Shown here: positions 1 through 10,772 of the stretch, piece after piece
Numbering within the stretch: position 1 is the first letter of the stretch
How the letters are laid out: each line of letters starts with the position of its first letter
Assembly: GCA_007258455.2 (NCBI GenBank)
Contig: VDFB02262673.1
Span: 62,001-126,000 of the forward strand
Direction: 5' to 3'
From: Sequoia sempervirens
Taxonomy: Eukaryota > Streptophyta > Pinopsida > Cupressales > Cupressaceae
DNA length: 64,000 bases
The notes under the pieces: model-generated
What the model saw: the letters and a program-made list of their open reading frames with translations, nothing else
What the model was told of the DNA's origin: nothing
Databases searched by the model: none
Translations under genes and position numbers: made by a program

Positions 1-1711
1 AGAATGGACATATTAATCTGCAAGCTAAGACGATTCAGATAAGACAAAAGGAGATTCGACTTTTTAAGGAAGTCCTTGCATTACTGGGAAGGGAGGTGGC
101 AAGGTAGTCAACAGAAGACAAAAACTCCATCAGCACCTTTTGCTTGGTATAATTAGGAGGTGCTTGAGATAAAACAAGCAAATACAAATCTTGAGCGGTA
201 GTCTATCGGGAGTTGCTTCCATTCATTCCCAGCCACTTCCAAACTAGAGGAAGAGACAAATACAGGAAAGGACAATAAATTATTTTATCAGATACAAACA
301 AAGAGATAATCAATTATTTTATCTGAGGGAGAATAAAGACAAAGGCTTGTCAGAAGCATTGAAAATCATTTTTTTTATTTGAAAGAGTCCCGATTTTGGA
401 GAGCTTATTATTAAGGGAAGCTTCAATTTCTTCTTATAAAATATCAATATCTGGCTGGAGGCTTCAATTTTATTGAAGATTGGATATTTTGAAGAATATT
501 ATAGTCAAATGAGACAAATTGGTGAAGACAAAATCTAGATTGAAGAGTCAGAGCTTCTAAACTGCAAGTTGTTGCTCCTGAAAGTGCCGCTTTTGTAAAG
601 GAACCACTTCAATATTGAATGAATAAACTCTGTGACGGGAAAATAAATAAAGTCGAGGAGACTGGGAAGTGTCGACTTAGCAACTTTAAGAAAAATCGCA
701 TCAATTTGGAAGCCATCTAGGTGATGGGAAAGGAAATTAAGTCTTCTCTGTATCAAAATTGTGCCAAACTGGAAGGTTTCAGAAGATTAAGGTGAAATGG
801 AAGAAAGCAGAATTTGTAGAAAAAATTAAGCAAGAAAAGACAAACTCCGAATTTTATTTGTTGATAAAGGTTCCACTGCTTCTTACAAAGAGAGTCAAAA
901 TTTTCAAGCTGCCGTGGAGGAAATTAAGGAGCCGTCAGAAACATTATTCATGCCACCTCATAAGTGAAAGGATCCTTATTTATCACGACTCTGTGTGAGT
1001 CGACACCAGTTCATAGTTGATAAAATTGAGAGGATGGATCGGATTGATTCTAGAATTTGATATTTCTCTTGATTCCATTGTCCTCCACAAGTATCGATAT
1101 CATCATATAAACAAAATTATTGGAGAAGACAGTCACTACAGACAAAAGAATAGCTGAGTCAACGTATTAAAAGAGACGCAAGACAAAGTCAAGCTTGAGA
1201 ACTTGGGCGCAACCATCTGGGTGACCGATTGAGACATCTTTGAAGGGAGTTATTAGAGTCTACTTTGCTGTCGTCTATTGTTTAGGGGACTTGCTAGCTG
1301 CTCGTGTACTTGGGTTTCTAGTTATCATAGTTTTGGTAAATTTAGAAATTTACTTTAAATTGCATTTACAATCATTTGACATATCTTATAAGACTTTGCT
1401 AGCATCAAACATCATTCAAAAGAGAAACAAACAGATCAAAAACATTAACGAGTTGAGAAAGAGTTTACACACAAAGTGTTTGACGAAATGTCTAAGGCAG
1501 CAAATTGAAATTTACATCAGAATCAACAAGGCTTCTTACAGTGGAGGTGTGTCTTGCTATCCGAAAGGTCTAGTAAATAAAGTGAAGATGATGGCAGATA
1601 AGAAAAGTGATCTTTTCTCGAAAGAATTCAATGATACATTCAATGGTAAGCAACTAAGGGACTTGCAAAAAGAAAAGGAAGTAGGGAATTGGCTCTATGT
1701 GATTTGATTAG
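1..1711. other. Unassigned 5' part of element E1
   Basis: No gene is recognised here. A 155-codon reading frame at 1240-1707 (+) begins with a hydrophobic stretch and ends in a lysine-rich segment. It leads directly into the PDS5-like segment that starts near 1712, so it is probably leader or coding sequence of the same decayed retroelement. No primer-binding site and no second copy of the LTR that starts at 6675 could be found, so the element's 5' LTR is either outside the window or lost. Confidence 0.4.
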
Positions 1712-2270
1712 AATTGAAGTCCATGAAATCTACCAATGATCTCTTTAAGTTGGAGGAAATAGAATCATATTTGTCCAAGGTAGATCAGGCAGATTGGAGA
1801 CTTCTGAATTGGGCATTGCACCCCTCAATGCTCGGTTTGGTCTAGCACAAATTATTGGAACATCCTTGTGAAGAGGTGAGACTTGCAGTTGCTTCTTGTC
1901 ACAGTGAAATCATAAGAATAACAGCTCCTATAGCACCTTATAATGATGACATATTGAAGAAGGTTCTATAGTTGATTGTAGAGAGCCTGCATGGGCTACA
2001 CAAAGTCAGAGCCCCCCTCTTCTTTTGGTAAGAGGGCTAGGATTTTAGAAATTATGGCCAAGACCAGACCATTTATCATTATGTTGGACCTCAATTGTGA
2101 TAAATTAATTCTACAAATGTTTCAATGCTTCCTAACTGAAATTAGAAAACATCATCCAGCCATTGTGAGGTCTTGTATGCAAACTATTATGTCTTTAATC
2201 TTAGATGAGGATGATGATATCTGCAAGCGGTTGCAATTAGACTTGTTAGCCATTTGGAGGAAAGAGCAGG
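1712..2270 (+). pseudogene. PDS5-like (sister-chromatid cohesion) fragment captured in a retroelement
   Basis: The translation resembles the N-terminal HEAT-repeat region of plant PDS5 proteins, cohesin regulators that act on chromatin. Visible family-like stretches include EEIESYLSKVDQ, SEIIRITAPIAPYNDD and MLDLNCDKLILQMFQ, in the order found in PDS5. The first part (1712 to about 2000) is in one frame with two TAG stops; the second (from 1991) is shifted by one base. The segment reads through without obvious introns, which would fit capture from a spliced transcript, but I could not compare it with a host gene. It lies immediately upstream of a gag-type zinc knuckle in the same orientation, where the capsid part of gag would normally be. 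It is certainly broken. The PDS5 assignment rests on remembered family motifs. Confidence 0.72.
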
Positions 2271-2754
2271 CTATATCACCTATGCTTACGAGTTGTCCAA
2301 AAGATTGGTTGAGCGTAAAGTTGAGAAGTTCAAGGAACTATTGACTAAAGGGGAGCTAACTTCGTTGGGTTTACAGGCTTCAAGATCTCCAAAGAAGAGG
2401 AAAAACCAAATGAGGAGAGAGCAGATTTGTTTCACATGTCAGGAGTCTTGGACACCTGATCATAATTGTGGGATTAGTGAGGAACATAAGTCAGCCAAAG
2501 AAGTTTGGACCAGCGATGAAGAAGATAGGAATTCCACAGATTTGTCCCAACAGAATGACATGAAAGTTTGTGGGGAGATGGAATCAGTTGTGGTTATAGA
2601 AAAAGATGGAACAAGTAGGAAAGAGGATGGAAAACAAGTTGCTTCAGGTGAGAGGCACTCTAAGTTTTTTGTTGGTGGTTTCGAGATCGATGTAGATAAA
2701 CTTTGTAAAGAGATAACTCCTCTTGACTTAAACTTTCCATTTCTTCATGAATAA
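2254..2754 (+). pseudogene. gag C-terminal part with zinc knuckle, element E1
   Basis: This 166-codon frame contains CFTCQESWTPDHNC near residues 59-72, the C-X2-C-X7-H-X-C zinc knuckle typical of plant Ty3/gypsy gag; the other gypsy gags in this window have the same spacing. It is preceded by a lysine/arginine-rich linker and followed by an acidic, Ser/Thr-rich tail. Its first residues overlap the end of the PDS5-like frame in another phase, so PDS5-like and gag sequence may once have formed one fusion. No protease or reverse transcriptase follows. Instead an uncharacterised frame related to element C begins. This points to a non-autonomous gypsy derivative. Confidence 0.7.
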
Positions 2755-3829
2755 AGCTTTGAAACTTGTGAAATTGCTGATATTGTTCCGAATAAAAATG
2801 ATCTAATACAAGTCGGGAATAAGTTAGAGTTCCAGCGTATTTCTAATGAAGAACATGCATCTTCTTATGACAAAGAATCCTCTAAAAATGGTGACATAGC
2901 AGCATCAATGACCACACATTTAGATCAGTCCAACAATGAGTATGAGGCCTATGAAGACATTTATAACACTACCGAAAGATTTGAGGAATCATGTAGTAGT
3001 AGTTTACTCATATAGGATTGTGTTTTTGAAGCTCCATAGTGGGTTTGTTGAGGAAGTGAATGAAGATAAAGTTGCTTATTTGATGTACTTAGGAATGGAA
3101 AACATGAGCGGCTATGAAACATGCCAAGAAGATGACACTCTAGGGACTGAATTGGAAGGAAAAACAAGAAATGTCTTTCAAGATGAGGCTTTTGAACCAT
3201 ATGATTTCAGGAATCAGCTGAAGGTTAGTGAAGACATGATTGTGGCAGCCTTGGTTCATCATGTCAATATTCATAGGAACATTGAAGCTCTACCTTGGGA
3301 AAGTAAGAGTAAGGAAAAGAAGGGAGAAGTGGCAAGTGGATTCAATAGCACCCTCTTATGCAAAATCAAAGGAGCATTAGAGAAGATGAAATCAAACTAC
3401 TTGCAATTACTCAATGATAGGGATCTTGCAATTCAAATCGTTGAAGACAAGGCGAGAGAGGTGGATGAGTTTTATTTACAATTGAACATGACCCGTTATA
3501 AATTATATCAAGTAGAAAATCAGACTTATATTTTAGCCACGCTCAAGGAAGAAGCAAATTCCAAGAGCATAGGGATAATGCAAATTATTGAAGGGATCAA
3601 TAATTTTGGTAGGCAAGAATCAATGCACAATGTGTCCACTGTTTTTTATTCAAATGATGTCAATGAGGAGCAGAAAAACCAGCAAGGAAACGTACCCATG
3701 AATTTTGATGATGATAAATCAGCTTGCAGCAGTGAAATGGCTGTTATAATAGGCTTGACAAGCAAATTTCAGAATAATTTCAGTCATGGGGCAGCAGTAT
3801 ATGATGGTCTTCCAATGTTAGAAGAAGTT
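2755..3829 (+). pseudogene. Uncharacterised retroelement ORF (E1 ORF-a), related to element C ORF1
   Basis: Function unknown. Two frames are used: one up to about 3010, then the frame of 2936-3829. The second part contains a stretch (about 3226-3560) that aligns by eye with element C ORF1 at about 58300-58620: DMIVAALVHH against DTMIATALEH, and MKSNYLQLLNDRD against MKQNYLKLLADRD, each followed by a charged, probably coiled-coil segment. No protease, RT or integrase motif is present. The frame is cut at 3829 by insertion of a solo LTR. Its apparent last 23 codons (3830-3898) belong to that LTR and are not part of the protein. Confidence 0.65.
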
Positions 3830-5750
3830 TGTAATGTCCCCTTCTTGAGCCTGATCTTTCCAGTGACCGTTGGCCTATTTCGGAGACCGGTAGGCTAGTC
3901 GGAAGGTAAAATTAGGGTTTCCTATTTTGAAGGATGCTCTTGCTTGAGGGTGGTTGTTTTAATGGCGGATTCTTTTTGGGTTTTCAGAGAGCTTCGCAGT
4001 GGTATGTTCTTCTTGGCATTCTGAGCATCTTTAGGAATTTACTATTTTTAGTAAAGTCTATTTCCGGCAGTGAGCCTGTTGGTCTCAGCACAGTTGACTT
4101 TCCTCTTCAGTCGTCTCAATTTGGTTTATTCAGATTTCGGCTTCAGAATGTAGTTTCGGAGAGATAAGTTCATTTCACTTAAATAACATTATATTTTAAT
4201 GTTATATTACCCCTTGGCCTAGTCTATTGACTTCATGTTGTTTTGAAAAGTGGTCTTTTGAGGGTGGCGCCTTCATTGAAGATTATTTTATAATTTATTA
4301 AGGTCAAATTAAGCCTTAAGTGGGATGCCTTTATTTAAGTGATGAATTTAATTTAAGAAGTCAAATTGAAGCTTTGAAGAAAGGGACGCCTTCTTTTGGG
4401 GATTAGGGTTTGACTCTGAAAAGAAGGTTAGGGTTTCGAGAAGGTCAACGGCAAATTATAAAAGGAAGCCTTTGGTTCTCATTTGATCATCTTTCGTCTA
4501 CAGGAATGTTATGCTGCCGGTTTGGCTTTGGATTGCTTCGAGGAATGTAAGCCTCCTAGCTAGGCATTGCTTCTCGCTTGAAAGATAGCGACTAGTGGTG
4601 AGATAGTGATAGATTGCATGTTTAGTGTGAGAATTCTGCATGTTAGTCTTTGTGAGAGTTTGTAAGTCAGATTTCTGCATATTAGAGTGATTTTATAATT
4701 GCATATTATTCATAGCTGATTGTCATTTTTTATTCATTCGTCAAAAAATACAAAAAGAATAGTTCTGGGTATTGTTTAGATCTCATTGTCTATGGAGGGC
4801 GTACCTTTTTCCAAAGTTGCAGATTTTTTTGTTGAGTATTGAATTTTTAAAAGGAAATCGCCCCTCTTGCTGGGCCGTACCATTTGATTTCCTTGGGAAT
4901 TGTGCCATTAATTAATGTGAGCATTTTGAGTCAGTTTTAAGTGCTAATCTTGGGCGCCATCTTCTTGGAATCACATTGCATTTCGTTTCATGAAATTTGA
5001 TCAAGTTTGGAGTTAGTTGTGAATGAATCTGTGAGATACAGGGCTGCTGTTCTTGCATGTGAAGATCCGGACTGTCAAAAATCAGATTATCAGGTTGGCT
5101 TCAATAGTGCAGTTTCTGATTAAAGCTTTCTTATTCATTGAAGGGAATTCTATAAATATTGTTGCAGCTCTATTTACATTTCGATTCATATTGAAAGCAA
5201 GGCTTTGTCTAACATATTGTAAGCTGGCAGTAGTACTGACAGTAGTTTATAATCTTGCTTTATCCATTTGTAATGCTCAACTCTACTTTTAGTATTCGCT
5301 ATTGTACTTCCTTTATCTCCGCCCTATGGTAGCTACTTTCCCACTCTGGGTTAGAAAGCACATTCTGGGTGTCGAGTACTTTCAGCATTATAGTTATTTC
5401 TTTCAAGCATTGTAATTTGTAATACTCCGCCATATGGTCGCCTCAACTCCATAATGGATTGGGTAGCACATACTTGGTGTTGATTTCCCTTTCAGTACTT
5501 GTAGTGTAGAAGACCCTCTGACCATATGCTTGCCATTATTGGGGCCATTCTTGGTTAGAGTTCCTTCCAGTTTGTTTCTGCATTCAGATCCTCTGACCAA
5601 TGCTCACACCTTGCCCTCATCGGGATCCTGGTGTACATTCTGGTTAGAGTTGCTTCAACATCGTTTTGGTTTAGCTACTAACCTTAACGGGTGCATTGGT
5701 TTGTAAACTTTCAATTGAAAAAACGAAAAAATTTGGCTCGGAATATTTCA
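3830..5750 (+). mobile_element. Solo LTR, family A, copy 1
   Basis: It begins TGTAATGTCCCC, ends TTTCA, and is flanked by the perfect 5-bp duplication AAGTT (3825-3829 and 5751-5755). Length is 1921 bp. A TATA-like TATAAAAG is at 4457-4464. Two other copies, both reversed, lie at 10773-12630 and at 36302-45491 (the latter split). With no internal domain and matching flanks, this is a classical solo LTR left by recombination. It splits the E1 coding sequence. Its start resembles other gypsy LTRs in the window. Confidence 0.93.
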
Positions 5751-5755
5751 AAGTT

Positions 5756-6674
5756 GGACATGAGGAAATTATCGACTAGGACAAAGAAGATAAGGATTTT
5801 ATGAGTTCAAACAATAATATGCTGAGTGGGTTTGACAAACATAAGGTAATGGATCTGCTCTATGCCAGTAATTCTGGTAAAAAGCATCTCTCTTGTCAAC
5901 AATTCATTTCTATGCATGAAATTGCAGGCATGAATACAATTCCCTCATTAGTTTTTTCAGTAAGGTTAGAAGATGGTTGCATGTTGGTGAAGGCTCAATC
6001 TAGTCGCTTTCAAATTTGGGAAGTGAATGATAGCAAGTTCTTACCATTAGATGACAGGAAATGCATTCCTGAAGAGGACATAAATCAGATTCTCAGTTTT
6101 AATAATGCTGATACCATTTGTTGCAGCAGGTTTGCAAACTTGATTTTATGTAATAACAGGCTTCCAGATTGTAATTTTGATAGAGTAGAGCAGCAGGAGC
6201 ATGATGGATATGAGTTCAATGGATGTGAGCATGGGTTTTTGCTAAAAGAAGAGAGTACTTGTTAGCTTGATTGCATTGTGAGGAGTGCATATCATTTCTC
6301 TTTCAGCCCACAAATTGATGAGTTGAACATGCTTTTGATGAAAAATATGAAGAGACTGAATAAATCGAGTTGTACTTCATCTTGGTATGAGATGTCCTCT
6401 CCTTTGGAAGGAGGACTGGCAGCTTGTAGGATTTTCAGTTTGCATTGTTCAGATGGTTATTATGCCATGTTACAGAGAGGTGAAAAAGAGAATTAGCTGA
6501 TATCTTCAGATAATGAGAGCAGTGGTTTTCTGACTGGGCCTTGGGATTCTGGAATACATACACAAATTGGTTGGTTTTTCAGTGGAGTGCTTAGCAGTTT
6601 AGCACAATCGGGAAGAGTTGATGTTTGGGATCTTGGTATTGCTTGAGGACAAGCAATCTCTAAGGAGGGAGGAC
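5756..6674 (+). pseudogene. Uncharacterised retroelement ORF (E1 ORF-b), related to element C ORF2
   Basis: This continues E1 downstream of the solo LTR. Ignoring the LTR and one AAGTT copy, the frame of 2936-3829 runs on at 5756, meets a single TAG about seven codons later, and continues in the same frame as the 154-codon ORF at 5801-6265. A further frame at 6278-6496 includes VRSAYHFSFSP, which resembles VRSAYSFVFDP in element C ORF2. Function unknown. The 3' end reaches a purine-rich tract just before an LTR, the same layout as in element C. Confidence 0.6.
6661..6674 (+). promoter_or_regulatory. Polypurine tract of E1
   Basis: A purine-rich tract (TAAGGAGGGAGGAC) lies immediately before the LTR start TGTAATGTCC at 6675. 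This is the expected plus-strand primer position of an LTR retroelement. Confidence 0.75.
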
Positions 6675-7260
6675 TGTAATGTCCTCTTTTTGGGACATTA
6701 GAAATCACTTAAATAATTAAGTTTTAAGTTGTCGAATTATAATAACTTTGAAGACAACTTAATTTAATTATTTATTAAAAGCAATTTAAAGTGACTTTTT
6801 AAGTCAATATCAAATTATAAAATAAAGGTCACTTTATTATTTTAAAAAAAGTGAAGGGAGACATAAGGGGGAAAATGTAATAAAGTGCATCTTTTATCCC
6901 ACATTGGTAAAAAGTGTGAATGAGCTCTTATGAGAAGCTTATAAAAGTGTTGCAAGGCTCACTCTCAGCTATGCTTGGATTATGCTTGGTTATTATTTTC
7001 TCTTGGAGAATTTTGGAAAGCTTTGGCTTTCAGCAGGTTTGAGGACGAAAACCCTCAAGCTTGGAGGCAGTGGACAAAAACCCATTGTCTATTGGAGATA
7101 TTATTCAGATGTCTCACTTTGTGCTTCAGATTTATACTTCTGGTTATCCAATCTGACACTAAGTTCTATGGCTACGATTGGATTTTTCTATTGTTATCCT
7201 TTTGAAAATTTGAAGGCAATAATCATTTGTAATTTCGGATCTTATTTCTAAAACTAATAT
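6675..7260 (+). repeat. 3' LTR of E1 (3' boundary uncertain)
   Basis: It starts TGTAATGTCCTC right after the polypurine tract. A TATA-like TATAAAAG lies at 6940-6947. About 100 bases later comes a perfect short inverted repeat, TTGAGG and CCTCAA around an 8-base loop (7039-7058), whose counterpart occurs in two other LTR-like segments. No matching 5' LTR is in the window, so the right boundary cannot be fixed and may lie beyond 7260. Confidence 0.6.
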
Positions 7261-7916
7261 TATATGATTTACATTGAAAACTGTTTGCAAGTTATTGGAT
7301 AAATTGAAATCTGTTTGCATGCAAATTGTTTGTTAAATTTTCTGTGGGAAATTTTGAAAATTGGGGCAAACATCCATAGGGGATGTTTCAAGTGAACCTC
7401 AACTGATACATTTGTTAAACTAGCCTTGGATCTTAGAGGAACTGTGGTAGGTGAACATGCTAGCTTGAATTTGTACAAATATCATGATAGTTTGCTATCA
7501 ATCATTAGTTAGCTACAACATATTATTCAGTAACAAGGAACTAAATCTACGTGGCCTAATTTGTGCTTAGATACAAATAACTTTCTATATGCAATTAAAG
7601 ATGCCAAATGACCTTTTTTGATTGATATAAGCCTCACTTAAGGTTTTACAGGCAATAATCATAGGAATAATAGCTTATTTACAAGCTTCTAATGGAATTT
7701 CTTAACTAATGCATGCATATTGAATCAAAGTAGCTATGAAAATAGAGTGCTTTATTCGGATTCATAAGATAGGGGATAGGATACAACATGGCAGATCTTT
7801 TAGTGTTGTCATCATGGAAAAAATGTGGAACTAATGAAATAACAATAAGGCAAACAAAAGCATTTGAGGTGTTAGTTAGTTTACAAATTTCAACCTATAG
7901 GGGAATATCTATTTCT
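7261..7916. other. AT-rich spacer, nothing recognised
   Basis: No convincing coding frame, RNA gene or element terminus is visible. It could include the undetermined end of the E1 LTR. Confidence 0.5.
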
Positions 7917-7921
7917 GATAA

Positions 7922-8142
7922 TGTTAGAATTTAGTACTTGACATAAATAGTTAAATAAATAAATTAACATGCTATTGTTAATTTAATAAATAAATTTGGT
8001 TTTGGAAGTTATATTCCCGCAATTAGTTTCATACGAGAATAATGGCCTTATAAAGCCAATACTATGTAATAGTTTTTTGAGTAGTGTGAATGACTAAATT
8101 TTAATTTGAGAGCAATCTCATTTTTTCTCTCTCATTTCAATA
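7922..8142 (+). repeat. 5' LTR of the short-LTR element
   Basis: This 221-bp repeat starts TGTTAGAATTTAG and ends TTTCAATA directly before the primer site. The 3' copy differs mainly by a short deletion and a few substitutions. Confidence 0.88.
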
Positions 8143-8154
8143 TGGTATCATAGC
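8143..8154 (+). promoter_or_regulatory. Primer-binding site, initiator-Met-tRNA type
   Basis: TGGTATCATAGC directly abuts the 5' LTR. It differs by one base from TGGTATCAGAGC, the site used by the gypsy elements in this window. Confidence 0.8.
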
Positions 8155-9489
8155 GGGTTTCTTCTTGGGCCTCTCTCTGATCACTCTCCATTCATTTGTT
8201 TATTTCTCACATCGGTGTTTACAATGGTATTGCAGTGAAGACCACATGCAACTGCTATTGTTTTCTACCATTCTTGCATTTGTCAACGGGTGAGCAATGT
8301 AGACCATGTGCAAAACCCTTTTTGAATCCATCATTCATCGGCATGTCTTCTCTTTCTCTCCGCTGTGTTCATTCTTGCCATTGTCGAACACTTCACTCTG
8401 TTCATTGTAGTCATTCCAAAAATTTAAAATTAAAATTTTATATATCCCCCAATCTATTGCTAGCATCGCTCCTATATGTTGCATATTGGCTGAACTCCAT
8501 TGATGTTTTGGTCATTAGACCCGATATCAGGAATTCTGTATTCTATGTCGTTGACTGTTTCTTATTGATTTTTCCCTGAAGGAAATAACAAAAAGAATGC
8601 GATTGGTGGATATCATTGCCTCTGGATAGAGCTGTTTAAGCCTATCGCCTGAGTTTATGAGGAGCATTGCCTGTTTCTGTAGCAGTGGAAGATTCAAATG
8701 GAGATATGATGAAAAGTATCAAACTTGCCAGTCTAAGGGAGTCGTGAAGTTCGGGAAAGCCATTATTTAGTATACAATGTAAGATATATGGAGCCGCATG
8801 GGTTGTCTTTAATCGAGCAGAATAAGGAAACACAACGCCAGATACATTACTATATTATCATCAAGGAAGTATCAGCGGATATTTCAGACGGGAAGTACTT
8901 GGGCATTTCAAATACACTATTAAGACCATAGATTACATAATCGCCGATTAACTGGCGAGTGGAAGATTAATCGCCAAGTTTTCATGAAAACGAGTAAAAT
9001 CTACTTTTACTCGCTAGAATGAACAGTACGAATAATCGCCAGATTTTTGTGTTTAATCGCAAGAAAATATGGCGATTAATCGTCAGATTTTTGTGAGTAA
9101 TCGTCATAAATGCAAAACGCGTTTTTTTCTGGCTCTTTTTCGCGCGAAAACGACAGTCATTTCACCCTATTTTTTCGCGTTTTCCTTACTTAAACCCTCA
9201 TTTTCGCGTGTTATTTCACACCTGCGTTTTTACCAATCAGTTTCAGCGCGTTTTTGGCTTTGATTTCCACGCGACTTCGAGGTTTCTTCATTTCTTCTTT
9301 GATTTCAGTTTCAGCGCGTTTTTTGGCTTTGATTTCCACGCGACTTCGAGGTTTCAGTGTGAAGGCTGCAGGTTAGTTAGGGTTTCTTCATTTCTTCTCA
9401 TACGTTTCCACCATTTTTTTCACAGCTTCGCCTTTAGCTTTCTGTAGACGTATTTGTTGATATTTATCTGTGTTTATTGATGATTGGAT

Positions 9490-9960
9490 TCCATAGTTAT
9501 ACAGAATCACAGATATTATATAATCAATAATATATATTTTTTATTCATAATATATCGAATTTTAATATACTATAGATATAATATATCTATTATGAAATTT
9601 GAATAATGTATATAGAAATAATAAACAAGAATATTATTATTATTTATTTATATACATTATTAATAATGTATATAAATAAATAACAATAATATTCTTGTTT
9701 ATTATTTATTTATATACAATGTAGTAATGTACATTATTTATAATTTCATAATAAATATATTATATCTATAATATATTTTTTAATTCAAAATATATTAAAA
9801 TTCAATATATTATAAATAAAAAATAAATATATTACTATTTATAATATTTATTTATTTTGATTCAAAATTATAGAATTTAATACATAATGAATCAAAACAA
9901 AAAATATTATAGATAGTAATGTATTTGATATTTATTATTAAAAATGTATATATTTTGCCT
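9490..9960. repeat. Large AT-rich foldback (imperfect inverted repeat)
   Basis: The sequence folds back around about 9660. Segments 9600-9660 and 9661-9720 are near-complementary, for example AAACAAGAATATTATTATT and its complement, and shorter matching blocks continue outward. It lies in the 5' part of the hAT. It may be a MITE-like insertion or an intrinsic hairpin; no terminal duplication could be fixed. Confidence 0.7.
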
Positions 9961-10119
9961 TTTGGCTTGGTAAGATAGGATTTTACTATTTATTATAACT
10001 TTACAATGTACATATTCTGCAAAAAAAAATGATTTTATATGATTTTTGTTTATAATGAAGCCATGAAATCAGATATGAGATTGAAAACTATAGCTGGGCT
10101 GTGAAAGTTTATAACTTAA

Positions 10120-10520
10120 TAGACTTCTAGTTCTGCTTATTAAACCCTCCCGTGTTTCAAACTTTCATGATTCATCATTCATGCATAGAAATTTCGTAAC
10201 TCGATCTTTGAATTTTAAATGGGGTCAGATTGGATATTTGGTAGTTGGCACTTGGCTCTTGGCACTTGGCAGCATATGTAACGAGTAACAATAAAGTAAC
10301 AATGAAATTTTATAACTTAATCTTTACTCTATTAAGTTATAAAATTTCATTTTTACTTTACTGTTATTGGTTACAATTTACATACTCTGCCAACTGCCAA
10401 CTCCAAATATCCAGGCATACAAATATCCAATTATAAAAAATTTATGCATGGCCATGAATGATGAAAGTTTGAAATGAAGTAATGCTGAAATGAGGGTTTA
10501 ATAAGCAGAAATAGAACTCA
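10120..10520. repeat. Second foldback of about 400 bp inside the hAT
   Basis: The two arms are inverted around about 10324. The inner arms 10228-10321 and 10327-10420 are strongly complementary, and the outer parts match as well: AGTTCTGCTTATTAAACCCTC near 10128 pairs with 10492-10518. It may be a foldback or MITE insertion. A transcript across it would form a long hairpin. Confidence 0.72.
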
Positions 10521-10772
10521 TCATCATATTTCATCAACATTTTAAAAGTTAAAATTTTAGCATATTTATAGTTTTACTCATATCAATTATCACATATGTA
10601 TGCTTTTGCACTATGCACATTATCACATTGTATGTAAAGTTAAATTTTTAATTGTTCATAATGATAATTTGCTGCTCCCACCTGCAAATTTGCAACAATC
10701 AATAGGGTTAGGAGTTAGGATTTAGGACTACAATGCCAATTTGCATGTAAATAAATTAAATCAATGTGCATC

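Noticed and set aside
1240..1707. Host membrane protein gene
   Set aside because: The hydrophobic start has no family support, and the frame leads into retroelement sequence with stops.
3830..3898. C-terminal 23 codons of the 2936-3898 frame as part of a protein
   Set aside because: They lie inside the solo LTR that starts at 3830; the frame crosses the insertion by chance.
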